From the NCBI GenBank assembly GCA_013041925.1, contig JABDRB010000001.1, forward strand, positions 98,325 to 162,324: 64,000 nucleotides of DNA, in the 5' to 3' direction. Source of the stretch: Akkermansiaceae bacterium (lineage in GTDB: Bacteria > Verrucomicrobiota > Verrucomicrobiia > Verrucomicrobiales > Akkermansiaceae). The notes beneath the pieces were generated by a model, which was not told the DNA's origin, ran no database searches, and saw only the letters and a list, made by a program, of their open reading frames with translations. Made by a program: the position numbers and the translations under genes. Positions 46,219 through 54,725 of the stretch are shown here, piece by piece. Each line of letters starts with the position of its first letter. Within the stretch, counting starts at the first letter, position 1.

Positions 46219-46650
46219 ATGAAATACAAACCAACCTTATTCCTCGCGGCATCGGCCCTTTTCTTTAGCGCATGTGACGATTCCAAGTCCACCTCCGAGG
46301 AATCCGGAGCCAAGGATGCAACCGAGACCGCATCCCAAAAAGCACCTGAAAAAGCACCCGCCCCTGTCAAGCACCCGCTCCCTGGCGACCCCGTCGCGGG
46401 TGAGGCCGTGTATAAGAAGATCTGCACCGCTTGCCACCAAGCCGATGGATCCGGAATGAACGGCATGCTCGCCGCCAACTTCGTCAAAGATAAAACGCGC
46501 TTGGCGAAATCCAACGAGGAGTTGCTCAAGTCGATCCGCGATGGAATTACTAAGGACGGTAAGGTCATGCCACCTCAGAAAGGTGTGCTCACCGAGCAAG
46601 AAATGAAGGACGCACTTGCTTTTATTCGCAAATCCTTTGGCGCCCAATAA
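46219..46650 (+). CDS. Cytochrome c lipoprotein of the nos operon
   Basis: 143 residues. A lipobox FFSAC gives Cys19 as the lipid anchor. An Ala/Pro/Glu-rich linker (about 24-55) is followed by one class I haem c domain: CTACH at 69-73 and the Met ligand in GKVMPPQKG (about 115). The short spacing to nosL (3 nt) and the terminator after it mark it as the last gene of the operon. It is a plausible electron carrier to NosZ, similar to the cytochromes seen in other nos clusters. The direct partner is inferred. Confidence 0.9.
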   Translation: MKYKPTLFLAASALFFSACDDSKSTSEESGAKDATETASQKAPEKAPAPVKHPLPGDPVAGEAVYKKICTACHQADGSGMNGMLAANFVKDKTRLAKSNEELLKSIRDGITKDGKVMPPQKGVLTEQEMKDALAFIRKSFGAQ

Positions 46651-46691
46651 ACAAACCCTTTACACTCCGCGTTTTAGCGGATTTAAAAAAT

Positions 46692-46720
46692 GAGGCCACC
46701 ATGAGGTGGTCTCGTTTTTT
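46692..46720. terminator. Bidirectional intrinsic terminator ending the nos operon
   Basis: The stem GAGGCCACC / GGTGGTCTC (9 bp, one G-T pair) closes an ATGA tetraloop, with A6 on the left and T6 on the right. It serves the nos operon and the convergent terC gene. Confidence 0.92.
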
Positions 46721-46723
46721 GTG

Positions 46724-47500
46724 TTATGCCGTCATCTTGTATCGTTTCTCTTTCTCGGCCATCAGTTTTTTCTGATAGCGGCCCTGGATGATATCGACGA
46801 GGACCAGCACCGCGATGACGAAGTAAAAGGTCGTTTTGCTCATCGCTTCGACCGGATGGCCAAAGAAGCTCAGATGGGCTTGGTGGCCACCCTCGGAAAC
46901 TAACAGTATGCCCACAATCAGCAGGATGAACAGCCCGAGCACCTCATAGAGTCGATTTTTCTGTAGAAAAACAGAAACTTTATCGGCCATCAGCACCATC
47001 AGGATACCACTGATCACGATGGCGGTTGTCATGACCCAAGCGACCTTCGTGATGGCCATGGCGCTGAGGATGGAATCGAAGGAGAACACGAGGTTCATCA
47101 TCACGATGAGGGCGACGATTTTAACCACGGACGCGCCTTTTCGGTCTTGGTCATGGGCGTGGGCTTCCTCGTAGCTGAGCATGTGCACCACCTCCTTGAT
47201 GGCGGTGTAAATAATGAATGCGCCGCCGAACAGGGTGATCAGCGATGCGAAGTTGACGTCGGCGTGGACAAAGGAGTTATCCCACTGAAACAGTGAGGAC
47301 TTGAAGGAATCCATCATTCTTAACAACAGGAAAAGCAGCCCGATACGCAGGAGCACCGCGAGAGCAATCCCCCAGATGCGCACCGCCTTTTGTTTTTCCA
47401 GCGGGGCGCGTTTGGACTCCAGTGAAATGTAGAGGAGGTTATCGAATCCAAGCACGGCTTGGAGCATAATGAGCATGGCGAGGTCAAAGAGGTTTTCCAT
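46724..47500 (-). CDS. TerC-family integral membrane protein
   Basis: 258 residues from the ATG at 47500 (MENLFDLAML); starts at 47506 and 47518 also exist, none with a Shine-Dalgarno sequence. It has about seven to eight helices. The intramembrane acidic residues of the family are in QAVLGFDNLLYISL and LVFSFDSILSAMAIT. TerC proteins are linked to manganese or other metal-ion export and to tellurite resistance. LESKRAPLEKQKAVRIWGI is the conserved first loop. It is divergent from the aldo/keto reductase gene with 64 nt between starts. Confidence 0.88.
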   Translation of the reverse strand: MENLFDLAMLIMLQAVLGFDNLLYISLESKRAPLEKQKAVRIWGIALAVLLRIGLLFLLLRMMDSFKSSLFQWDNSFVHADVNFASLITLFGGAFIIYTAIKEVVHMLSYEEAHAHDQDRKGASVVKIVALIVMMNLVFSFDSILSAMAITKVAWVMTTAIVISGILMVLMADKVSVFLQKNRLYEVLGLFILLIVGILLVSEGGHQAHLSFFGHPVEAMSKTTFYFVIAVLVLVDIIQGRYQKKLMAEKEKRYKMTA

Positions 47501-47564
47501 GCGCATAGTCGTTATCATGTGCGCCTGGACTTGCCAAGTTCATCTTAACGATCATGATCAAAAG

Positions 47565-48584
47565 ATGCAACAAAACCGACTTGGCGGCAGCGCTATCGTA
47601 GTCAGCGAGATCTGTATGGGCACGATGACCTTCGGAACCCAGTGCGATCAACAAGAGAGCTTCCGGATCCTTGATAAGGCGGCCGATGCCGGGATTGATT
47701 TTTTTGATACCGCCGAGGTGTATCCAGTGCCGCCGTCCGCCGATACCGCCGGGCTCACCGAGCAGTGGTTGGGTGAGTGGATGGCGCGTCGCGACCGCGA
47801 AAGTATGATCATCGCCACCAAGGTGGCCGGTGCGGCACACGGGTGGTGGAATCCGCCGGTGCGCGGTGGCAAGGCAGCACTGGATCGTCACCACATCCGT
47901 AAGGCGCTGGAGGGAAGCTTGAGAAGGTTGAAAACAGATTACATCGACCTCTATCAAATCCACTGGACGGATCACGGCATGCGCGCCGAGGACACGCTCG
48001 GTGCGCTCGATGAGCTGGTGCAGGAGGGGAAAGTCCGCGCGATTGGCGTCAGTAACGAGACCAGCTACGGGTTGATGAAGTCACTCTGGACCAGTGACCG
48101 CTGCGGGATGACTCGCTTCGATACCATCCAAAATAATTTTTCCATCAACAACCGTCGATTTGAAGATGAGCTTGCCGAGGTGTGTCGGCGTGAGCAGGTG
48201 AGCCTGCTCCCTTACAGTCCGCTTGCGGGTGGCGTGTTGACGGGGAAATACAACGACGGTAAGCTCCCTGAGGGTGCGAGGTTTAGCCGATACTTTCGCT
48301 CCGGCCCACCGCGGCAGAAGGAAATGGCGGCGCGTTTTGTCAATGAGAAGAGCCTGAAGACATCGGAACATCTCATCGGGATTGCCAAGGAGATCGATAT
48401 GGATGTCGTGACCTTAGCCGCGGCGTGGAGTAAACAACACGATTTTGTGGCATCAACCATTGTGGGTGCGACCCATGCAGATCAACTGGATCCGATCATT
48501 GCCGCGGCGGATGTGACGCTCGATGATGAGGTGTTGAAAAAAATCAACGATGTCAGTGAGTCGTTGCTTTATCCGATGGGTTAA
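47565..48584 (+). CDS. Aldo/keto reductase
   Basis: 339 residues from the ATG at 47565; the frame extends upstream over terC but the domain starts here (MQQNRLGGSAIVVSEICMGTMTFG). The catalytic tetrad is visible: Asp and Tyr in FFDTAEVYP, Lys in IATKVAG, His in YQIHWTDHG. LPYSPLAGGVLTGKY and the C-terminal STIVGATHADQL form the NADPH site. It is similar to the E. coli Tas/YghZ branch with the long PSADTAGLTEQWLGEWM loop. The physiological substrate is unknown. Confidence 0.92.
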   Translation: MQQNRLGGSAIVVSEICMGTMTFGTQCDQQESFRILDKAADAGIDFFDTAEVYPVPPSADTAGLTEQWLGEWMARRDRESMIIATKVAGAAHGWWNPPVRGGKAALDRHHIRKALEGSLRRLKTDYIDLYQIHWTDHGMRAEDTLGALDELVQEGKVRAIGVSNETSYGLMKSLWTSDRCGMTRFDTIQNNFSINNRRFEDELAEVCRREQVSLLPYSPLAGGVLTGKYNDGKLPEGARFSRYFRSGPPRQKEMAARFVNEKSLKTSEHLIGIAKEIDMDVVTLAAAWSKQHDFVASTIVGATHADQLDPIIAAADVTLDDEVLKKINDVSESLLYPMG

Positions 48585-48603
48585 TCATGGCAGTATCGAG
48601 CTG

Positions 48604-48810
48604 ATGTTTGATCCTAATGTCATCGTTGCGTGGGTGGTCTTTGGTGGTCTGGGGATGATTTATGTGGCTTATGGGAAATGGAAAGACCTCTGGCAAGCCA
48701 AGGCGCTGGGCTTTGCGCTGATGTTTTTCCCCTATGTGGTGACGGATGTGATCTGGCTGTGGCTGATCGGTGGTCTGCTGACCTTTGCGATCCCGTTTGC
48801 GCGTGACTGA
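48604..48810 (+). CDS. Small two-helix membrane protein
   Basis: 68 residues from the ATG at 48604. Two hydrophobic segments (VIVAWVVFGGLGMIYVAYG and ALMFFPYVVTDVIWLWLIGG) are joined by a charged KWKDLWQAK loop; the C-terminus is AIPFARD. It begins 19 nt after the aldo/keto reductase stop and may share its transcript. No family is recognised with certainty. Confidence 0.7.
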   Translation: MFDPNVIVAWVVFGGLGMIYVAYGKWKDLWQAKALGFALMFFPYVVTDVIWLWLIGGLLTFAIPFARD

Positions 48811-48837
48811 CCCGTTGGAGATCACCCTCACCCGTAT

Positions 48838-50091
48838 TCAATCACTCTCCATCTCCAGATCGGGGATATGACCAAAGGAAATCCGCATCGGGGCCGCTTC
48901 CATCGCGTGGTGGGCCCCGCCGAGGTAGATCGATTGCCGACCAAACTTTTGGACCAGCTTGTCCATGGATTCATTGAGCACTTGGTGGTTTTGAGGTGAT
49001 GCATGGATCGCGGACTCACCGTCATCGGTGAAAAGTGACGGCGTGTAGTTTCCGGCATGGGTCAGTTTGCCGAGCACCATGGAGACCTTGAGTAAGTGCC
49101 CCCCGTGCTGCGGGCGCTCTCGCCATAGCTGGCCCGCGATCCGAGCCAGCATGAGTGAATCATCGGTGGCATCGATCGTGACTTCCTGCTCCCACTGTCC
49201 ACCTCGGAGGTAGCGGAGCGACAGATGAAACCGGCGTGTCAGCATGCCGTAGCTCCTGAGTCGTTGCGCCGCTTTTTGGGTGAGTTTATGCAGCACGGGA
49301 AGCGCGTTTTCAGGCGGCCTCTTCTCGGGCGGTAACACGTGACTATGCCCGATGCTGCGTCGTGCGTTTGCCGTTGTGGGCTCGGGGATTTCCTGCCCCC
49401 TGAGCTGCATCCAGAGTTGGTCGCCGGCGATACCTCCCCATGCGTGGTGAAGCTGCTGCCGAGTCGCCGCGCAGAGCGATCGACTATGATGGATACCGTG
49501 GGCGTGCAGTCGGAGCTCCATCGCGCGACCCACACCATGCATGTCACGCAGATCAACCTCATACAAGATGTCGGGCAGGTGCTGGGGTTCAATAATCAGG
49601 AGCCCGTCAGGTTTGCGCATCTTGGATGCCATCTTGGCCAGCCATCGGTTCGGTGCCACCCCAACGGATGCCTTGATCCACGGGCTCACCTGATCATGCA
49701 CCGCCTGCTTGATACGTTGAGCAATAGCTTGCGCCGTGTCCGGATCGCGTCGATTGTACGGGAGCCAACACCACATTTCATCAATCGAGAGCACCGCCTC
49801 GACGTGGATACAGCTTTCCACCGCCGCCACCAGTCGATGGTGAAGCTCGACATACTCGGCTGGTCGCGCTTCCACGATCACGATTCCTGGGCAAAGTTTA
49901 CGTGCGTCTCGCACGCTGGTGCCAGTTTTGATCCCGCGCGCCTTGGCCTCATAGCTGGCGGCAATACAGCAGGATGTTTCGGCAAGGACAGGCGCTACAC
50001 CCACCGCCAGACCACGTAGGTGAGGCTGCAGGTGCTGCTCAGCAGACGCAAAGTAAGCATCAAAATCGACAAAGAGGGAGGTAAGTTGCAT
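48838..50091 (-). CDS. Y-family DNA polymerase (DinB/ImuB-like), putatively SOS-controlled
   Basis: 417 residues. The catalytic acidic residues are Asp9/Asp11 in LFVDFDAYFASAEQH and Asp104-Glu105 in LSIDEMWCWL. The helix-hairpin-helix region contains LRDMHGVGRAMELRLHAHGI. A little-finger domain follows (about 245-360). The text diverges from classical DinB: SIDEMWCWL replaces SIDEAFLD, and the steric-gate region reads FDAYFAS. It probably makes error-prone lesion bypass. There is no imuA or dnaE2 next to it. A TGTTC-N4-GAACA box lies 10 nt before the start codon, the LexA motif I recall for Verrucomicrobia. Confidence 0.86.
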   Translation of the reverse strand: MQLTSLFVDFDAYFASAEQHLQPHLRGLAVGVAPVLAETSCCIAASYEAKARGIKTGTSVRDARKLCPGIVIVEARPAEYVELHHRLVAAVESCIHVEAVLSIDEMWCWLPYNRRDPDTAQAIAQRIKQAVHDQVSPWIKASVGVAPNRWLAKMASKMRKPDGLLIIEPQHLPDILYEVDLRDMHGVGRAMELRLHAHGIHHSRSLCAATRQQLHHAWGGIAGDQLWMQLRGQEIPEPTTANARRSIGHSHVLPPEKRPPENALPVLHKLTQKAAQRLRSYGMLTRRFHLSLRYLRGGQWEQEVTIDATDDSLMLARIAGQLWRERPQHGGHLLKVSMVLGKLTHAGNYTPSLFTDDGESAIHASPQNHQVLNESMDKLVQKFGRQSIYLGGAHHAMEAAPMRISFGHIPDLEMESD

Positions 50092-50101
50092 TTTAGAAAT
50101 G

Positions 50102-50115
50102 TGTTCACTCGAACA
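50102..50115 (-). promoter_or_regulatory. Putative LexA box (TGTTC-N4-GAACA)
   Basis: TGTTCACTCGAACA is a perfect 5+4+5 palindrome located 10 nt upstream of the Y-family polymerase start. It matches the LexA-binding consensus reported for Verrucomicrobia as I remember it. It would overlap the promoter or ribosome-binding region, so LexA could repress the gene until DNA damage. Confidence 0.72.
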
Positions 50116-50300
50116 TTAATCGGTGACCGAAAAAGAAGCAAGCCCGATCCGATACCCATCCGCTTCATGGAGCGAGCGGGGGGGGCGAGGGTTATTGCAC
50201 ATTAGAATCATTCCAAATTTAGACTTGCCAGCGGAGAGATCTGAGCTAATTTCCCGTGCCTCGACGAATTTCATCGATTTGTCCCTACGCCATCCCTGCC

Positions 50301-50744
50301 ATGGAAAACAAGCTGACAGACTGCGATCACCGCCACAACCCCAAGCTAAAGGGGTTGCGGATGACACGTCAGCGCTGTGCCGTTTATCAGGTGCTCATGG
50401 CACACCGTGATCACCCGACCGCCGGCGAGGTTTATGATCGCGCCAAACACAGTATGCCAACGATCTCGTTGGCGACCGTCTACAACTGCCTCGAGGCGCT
50501 CGTCCAGCACGGTGCGGTGCGCCAAGTCAACTTCGAGCGCGAATCCTCTAGGTACTGCCCGAATCTGACCGAGCATGGTCATTTTCACGATGAAAAATCC
50601 GGCACCATCATTGATGTGCCCTTAAAAAAAGGGATCCACCTATCGGACCTACTCGAGCTTCCAGCTGGGGCTCAGATTGACAATCTCGAAATCACACTCC
50701 GTGGTAAAATCATCCATCAACCATCACTAACTACCCATCCTTAA
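50301..50744 (+). CDS. Fur-family transcriptional regulator preceding the suf genes
   Basis: 147 residues from the ATG at 50301. The winged-helix domain has MTRQRCAVYQVLMAHRDHPTAGEVYD and recognition helix ISLATVYNCLEAL (55-67). The sensory metal region reads EHGHFHDEKSG (91-101). The CxxC structural-zinc motif usually found right there is absent (DEKS in its place). The N-terminus holds CDHRH, which might supply other ligands. Placed 12 nt before sufC, it probably controls Fe-S assembly genes in response to iron or peroxide. This role is inference from position. Confidence 0.88.
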   Translation: MENKLTDCDHRHNPKLKGLRMTRQRCAVYQVLMAHRDHPTAGEVYDRAKHSMPTISLATVYNCLEALVQHGAVRQVNFERESSRYCPNLTEHGHFHDEKSGTIIDVPLKKGIHLSDLLELPAGAQIDNLEITLRGKIIHQPSLTTHP

Positions 50745-50756
50745 CAACCAACTGAT

Positions 50757-51512
50757 ATGAGCCTAGTAATCAAAGACCTGCACGCTAACGTAGAAGACAC
50801 CCCTATTCTTAAGGGACTGAATCTTGAAATCCCCAAGGGCGAGATCCATGCCATCATGGGCCCAAACGGATCAGGTAAATCAACGCTTTCCAAAGTGATC
50901 GCTGGTCACGACGACTACACCGTGCAGTCCGGCTCGGTGACCATGGACGGCGAGGACTTGCTTGAGTTGGACGTCGATGAGCGCAGCCGCGAGGGTGTGT
51001 TTCTTGCCTTTCAATATCCTGCTGAGGTCCCCGGTGTTTCCAATGCCAACTTCATCCGCGCTGCCCTTCAGGCCCGCCTCCCCAAAGGGGAAGAGCTCGA
51101 CGCCGTCGCCTACTACAAAAACCTCTATTCGAAAATGGACGTGCTTGATATGGACCGCAAATTCACAGCCCGCGCCGTGAACGAAGGGTTCTCTGGCGGT
51201 GAGAAAAAACGCAACGAGATCCTCCAGATGATGATGCTCGAACCTAAGTTCTGTATCCTCGATGAAACCGACTCCGGCCTCGACATCGACGCCCTGAAAA
51301 TTGTGGCCAAGGGCGTGAATGCCATGCGCTCACCCGATCGCGGATTCCTCATCATTACCCACTACCAACGCCTGCTCGATTACATCCAGCCCGACCACGT
51401 GCATGTGATGTCCGACGGACAGATCGTCAAGTCCGGTGACAAAGACCTCGCTCTCGAGCTTGAGGAAAGCGGATACGATTTCCTGAAAGAAGGTGAGCTG
51501 GCCAATGCCTAA
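50757..51512 (+). CDS. sufC: SufC, Fe-S cluster assembly ATPase
   Basis: 251 residues. ABC ATPase with Walker [10 protein letters not shown] (35-43), signature [13 protein letters not shown], and [14 protein letters not shown], the SufC-specific variant of Walker B. It forms the SufBC2D scaffold that builds Fe-S clusters in the cytoplasm. It follows the Fur-like regulator by 12 nt and precedes sufB by 36 nt. Confidence 0.97.
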   Translation: MSLVIKDLHANVEDTPILKGLNLEIPKGEIHAIMGPNGSGKSTLSKVIAGHDDYTVQSGSVTMDGEDLLELDVDERSREGVFLAFQYPAEVPGVSNANFIRAALQARLPKGEELDAVAYYKNLYSKMDVLDMDRKFTARAVNEGFSGGEKKRNEILQMMMLEPKFCILDETDSGLDIDALKIVAKGVNAMRSPDRGFLIITHYQRLLDYIQPDHVHVMSDGQIVKSGDKDLALELEESGYDFLKEGELANA

Positions 51513-51548
51513 CCCATCACGCCCCGAACCTCGAACCAGCTAACTGCC

Positions 51549-52997
51549 ATGAGTTACGAAACAACCGTCGACCCCGTCGATGCCATCGATGCGGAAACCC
51601 AAGTCGCGATCGATGTCGACCGCGCCAAAGGAGATTTCCATTTCCCTGAAAAACATAAATTTGACGCCGGTGTCGGCTTGTCGTCCGATACCGTCGATTA
51701 CATCAGTAACGTCAAAGACGACCCCGACTGGGTGCGTGCCTTCCGTCATAAAGGACTGGAGACCTTTCTCAATAAACCGATGCCAACGAACTGGGCGACC
51801 AAGGACTTGGATAACATCCACTTTGATGAAATCCGTTACTACCTTGCCGACGGACAGAAGCCGAAGCGCAGTTGGGATGAGGTGCCACCCGAGGTGCTTG
51901 AGACGTTTGAACGTCTCGGTGTGCCCGAGCAGGAACGTGCCTTTCTCGCCGGTGTCGAAGCTCAGTATGACTCGGAGGCCGCCTACTCGAATGTGAAGGA
52001 GGAACTCGAAAAAGATGGCGTGATTTTTGTCAACTCGACCGAGGGGCTCAAGGAGCACGAGGAAATTTTCCGTCCATGGTTCGGTAAGGTGATCCCGACG
52101 GGTGATAACAAGTTTTCCGCCCTAAACAGCGCCGTTTTCTCAGGGGGTTCATTCATCTACATCCCCAAAGGACTGAAGGTAAAGCACCCGCTGCAGGCGT
52201 ATTTCCGAATCAACTCGGAAAACTTCGGCCAGTTTGAACGCACCCTGATCATTGCCGATGAAGGAGCCGAGGTGATGTACATGGAAGGCTGCACCGCCCC
52301 TAAATTTGAATCAACCACCCTGCACTCGGCCGTGGTCGAACTCGTCGCCATGAAGGGCGCAAAAATCCAGTATGTCACCGTGCAAAACTGGAGCTCGAAC
52401 GTCTTTAACCTCGTCACCAAACGTGGCATCGCCCACGAGGACGCCGAGGTGCGTTGGATCGATTGTAACATCGGCTCGCGACTCACCATGAAATACCCCG
52501 GTGTGGTCATGAAAGGTGAACGTGCCCGTGGTGAGGTGATCTCCATCGCCTTAGCCAACAATGGCCAACATCAGGATACAGGTGCCAAGATGATCCACGC
52601 CGCGAACCATACCACGTCAAATGTGGTCTCCAAATCCATCTCCGTGGGCGAGGGGCGCGCAACCTACCGTGGCCAAGTCACCATCCCGAAACATCTCAAA
52701 GGGTGTAAAAATAACACTGAGTGCGATGCGTTGATGATTAATGCCAATAGCAAAACCGACACCTATCCCGCGATCACCGTGCGCGGAAACCAGCACGTCA
52801 CCCAGCACGAGGCCAGCGTCAGTCAGGTCAGCGAGGAAATGCTCTTCTACATGCAGCAGCGCGGAATCTCCGAAGCCGCTGCGATGAGCCTCGCCGTCAA
52901 CGGCTTTATCAACGACCTCGTTAGCGAGTTCCCGATGGAATACAGCGTCGAGCTGAAACGCCTGATCGAACTCGAGATGGAGGGCTCCGTCGGCTAG
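51549..52997 (+). CDS. sufB: SufB, Fe-S cluster assembly scaffold
   Basis: 482 residues. The family core is intact: [57 protein letters not shown], the beta-helix with [20 protein letters not shown], and the C-terminal [23 protein letters not shown] with [20 protein letters not shown]. The cysteine and glutamate that receive sulfur are within these segments. It is followed by an eight-C run (52998-53005) and sufD. Confidence 0.97.
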   Translation: MSYETTVDPVDAIDAETQVAIDVDRAKGDFHFPEKHKFDAGVGLSSDTVDYISNVKDDPDWVRAFRHKGLETFLNKPMPTNWATKDLDNIHFDEIRYYLADGQKPKRSWDEVPPEVLETFERLGVPEQERAFLAGVEAQYDSEAAYSNVKEELEKDGVIFVNSTEGLKEHEEIFRPWFGKVIPTGDNKFSALNSAVFSGGSFIYIPKGLKVKHPLQAYFRINSENFGQFERTLIIADEGAEVMYMEGCTAPKFESTTLHSAVVELVAMKGAKIQYVTVQNWSSNVFNLVTKRGIAHEDAEVRWIDCNIGSRLTMKYPGVVMKGERARGEVISIALANNGQHQDTGAKMIHAANHTTSNVVSKSISVGEGRATYRGQVTIPKHLKGCKNNTECDALMINANSKTDTYPAITVRGNQHVTQHEASVSQVSEEMLFYMQQRGISEAAAMSLAVNGFINDLVSEFPMEYSVELKRLIELEMEGSVG

Positions 52998-53078
52998 CCC
53001 CCCCCATCACCGCTGCCCGTGCAGTGGCCCCTCCATTTCCTACTTTTTTATACCTTAATACACAACAACCACTTTCTT

Positions 53079-54299
53079 ATGAGCACGACGATCGCGCCAA
53101 TGAATATCCTCGAAACACAGCCACAAACACCAGCCGCATTCCCGGCATGGTTCTCTGATTTACAACAGCAGGCGTGGCAGGAATTTCTCACCACTCCCAT
53201 GCCCACCCGGAAGGATGAGGTCTGGCGATTTGGTAACCTCAAACAACTTAACTTTGAGGGTTACCTCGATGAGGAAAATACACAGACAGAAATCAGCACA
53301 CCAGACCTGCCTGAGGGCGTGATCTGCCTGCCCCTCGACCAAGCCCTCGAAAGCCACGGCGAGCTCGTGAAGGAGCACTTCATGAAACGGGAAACCCGTC
53401 TCGGCTCCGCCAAATTTGCCGCCCTGCACAAGGCCCGCGTCAAAAATGGCCTGTTTGTGTTTGTCCCCGATGGTGTCCGTGTCGAACAACCCATCGAGGT
53501 CCGCCACGTGCTCGCAGGGGATGCATCCGCCTCCTTCCCGCACACCCTGATCATCACCGGTAAAAATGCCGAAGTCAGCGTGTTCGACCACTTTTCCAGC
53601 GCCAACGACGATGACGCCGGCCTCTGTGTCGCCGTCAACGATCTCATCGCCGGTGACGGGTCGAAGCTCACCTACTGCGCCGTCCAGGAGCTCAACCTCA
53701 CCAGCCGGATGATCCAGGTGAATGCCACCACTGTCGGTCGTGACGCCCACGCCGTCGCCTTTACCTTAAACACCGGCTGCCAGTGGGCCCGTAACGAGTC
53801 GATTAGCCGACTCGATGCCGAGGGCGCCCACTCCGATATGCTGTCATGCTCCATCCCCACCGGCACTCAGCAATACGACCAGCGCACGTATCAACACCAC
53901 GCCGCCCCCCACACCAATAGCGATTTGCTTTACAAAAATACGCTTTTTGGCACCTCCAAAACGATCTTTTCGGGTCTTATCCTCGTCGATCAGGGCGCCC
54001 ACTACACCGATGCCTACCAGACATGCCGGAACCTCATGATGGAAGACACCGCCGAAGCCAATTCCATGCCCGGCCTTGAGATCAATGCCGATCAAGTGAA
54101 ATGTTCCCACGGAAGCACGTCCGCCAGTATCAGCGACGAGGAAATCTTTTACCTGCGCGCCCGTGGCATCGCCCCACGCCAGGCCCGTCGACTCATCGCC
54201 AATGGATTCTCCGTCGAGGCCGTCGAACGCATCCGCCAGGAACGACTCGAGGAGCTTGTGCTCGCCGCCATCGACCGCAAATTTTCCACCATCAGCTAG
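53079..54299 (+). CDS. sufD: SufD, Fe-S cluster assembly protein
   Basis: 406 residues from the ATG at 53079; a longer frame from 53019 reads through the leader and lacks support. It opens with a helical PAWFSDLQQQAWQEFLTTPMPTRKDEVWRF, then the beta-helix domain shared with SufB, and ends with the conserved KCSHGSTSASISDEEIFYLRARGI, then RQARRLIANGF. It completes the sufC-sufB-sufD group. No sufS or sufE is seen in this window. A GGGCGGA-GGCA-TCCGCCC hairpin begins on its last stop base (54299-54316). Confidence 0.95.
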   Translation: MSTTIAPMNILETQPQTPAAFPAWFSDLQQQAWQEFLTTPMPTRKDEVWRFGNLKQLNFEGYLDEENTQTEISTPDLPEGVICLPLDQALESHGELVKEHFMKRETRLGSAKFAALHKARVKNGLFVFVPDGVRVEQPIEVRHVLAGDASASFPHTLIITGKNAEVSVFDHFSSANDDDAGLCVAVNDLIAGDGSKLTYCAVQELNLTSRMIQVNATTVGRDAHAVAFTLNTGCQWARNESISRLDAEGAHSDMLSCSIPTGTQQYDQRTYQHHAAPHTNSDLLYKNTLFGTSKTIFSGLILVDQGAHYTDAYQTCRNLMMEDTAEANSMPGLEINADQVKCSHGSTSASISDEEIFYLRARGIAPRQARRLIANGFSVEAVERIRQERLEELVLAAIDRKFSTIS

Positions 54300-54316
54300 G
54301 GCGGAGGCATCCGCCC
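54299..54316 (+). terminator. GC-rich hairpin at the end of sufD
   Basis: A perfect 7-bp stem GGGCGGA / TCCGCCC with loop GGCA begins at the last base of the sufD stop codon. No T-tract follows, so it may act as a 3'-end protector or a weak terminator. Similar GGGCGG-type text recurs at 54490 and 63360. Confidence 0.5.
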
Positions 54317-54479
54317 GCACGCTTACCGCGGCGCGAGCAACGTTAAATTTGTTCATTTTATATTGAACAAACGCTTCTTTCTGTACTCTGTTTGAGTAGC
54401 CACAGCGGGACGTTTTCATTTTATTCCCACCGGGCACCCTTTTTTCCACCTATCATGACGGTTTTGGTTTCGAAAAATC

Positions 54480-54503
54480 AATCGACCAAGGGCGGCAGCG
54501 TCC
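54480..54503 (+). repeat. 24-nt exact repeat, copy A
   Basis: Identical to 63350-63373 over 24 nt, with core GACCAAGGGCGGCAGCGTCC. Both copies lie in intergenic DNA and downstream of a GTTCATTTTA(T/A)ATTGAAC palindrome. Confidence 0.85.
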
Positions 54504-54612
54504 TCAGCGGCAACCGATGGCCCCAAGTCATCCAGGCTCACGCAGCCATGCGGATACCCGCATCCATCGTCAAAACCCACGGTAAAGCACCTCGGAAACC
54601 GTCGATACATTA

Positions 54613-54630
54613 GTAAGCTTATAAACTTAC
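54613..54630. promoter_or_regulatory. Palindrome upstream of DUF2061-cysCDN, possible operator
   Basis: GTAAGCTTATAAACTTAC is an 18-nt palindrome with one mismatched pair, 96 nt before the DUF2061 start. Its position suits an operator for the sulfate-activation operon. The cognate regulator is unknown. Confidence 0.4.
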
Positions 54631-54725
54631 CTCTCATTTATTCCTTGCATTCACCGGTAAGCTGGTGCATGTCGCTGTCACACCACCTCGATTGGGTGGA
54701 AAAAACACGACACCCACCAGCGAAC

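Larger units (their letters stand above)
54317..54725. other. Non-coding region with repeat family, copy A
   Basis: There is no credible gene in the roughly 420 nt between sufD and the DUF2061 gene. It contains an 18-nt near-palindrome GTTCATTTTATATTGAAC (54351-54368), embedded in TTTGTTCA...TGAACAAA. A 24-nt stretch at 54480-54503 is identical to one at 63350-63373. A second palindrome GTAAGCTTATAAACTTAC lies at 54613-54630. A 73-codon open frame at 54392-54613 is not convincing. Confidence 0.6.

Noticed and set aside
52998..53005. Runs of eight C or G (also at 32941, 38614, 50178, 63969) as a set of phase-variable tracts
   Set aside because: In 64 kb of this base composition a few such runs are expected by chance; only the tract right before the pseudopilin start is kept as a separate observation.
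54351..54368. LexA box in repeat copy A (TGTTC...GAACA)
   Set aside because: The half sites match, but the spacer is ten bases, not four, and the neighbouring genes are not SOS genes.
54392..54613. 73-codon open frame between sufD and the DUF2061 gene
   Set aside because: It covers the intergenic repeat family, has no domain, and the repeat copy at 63350 is not preserved as the same reading frame.
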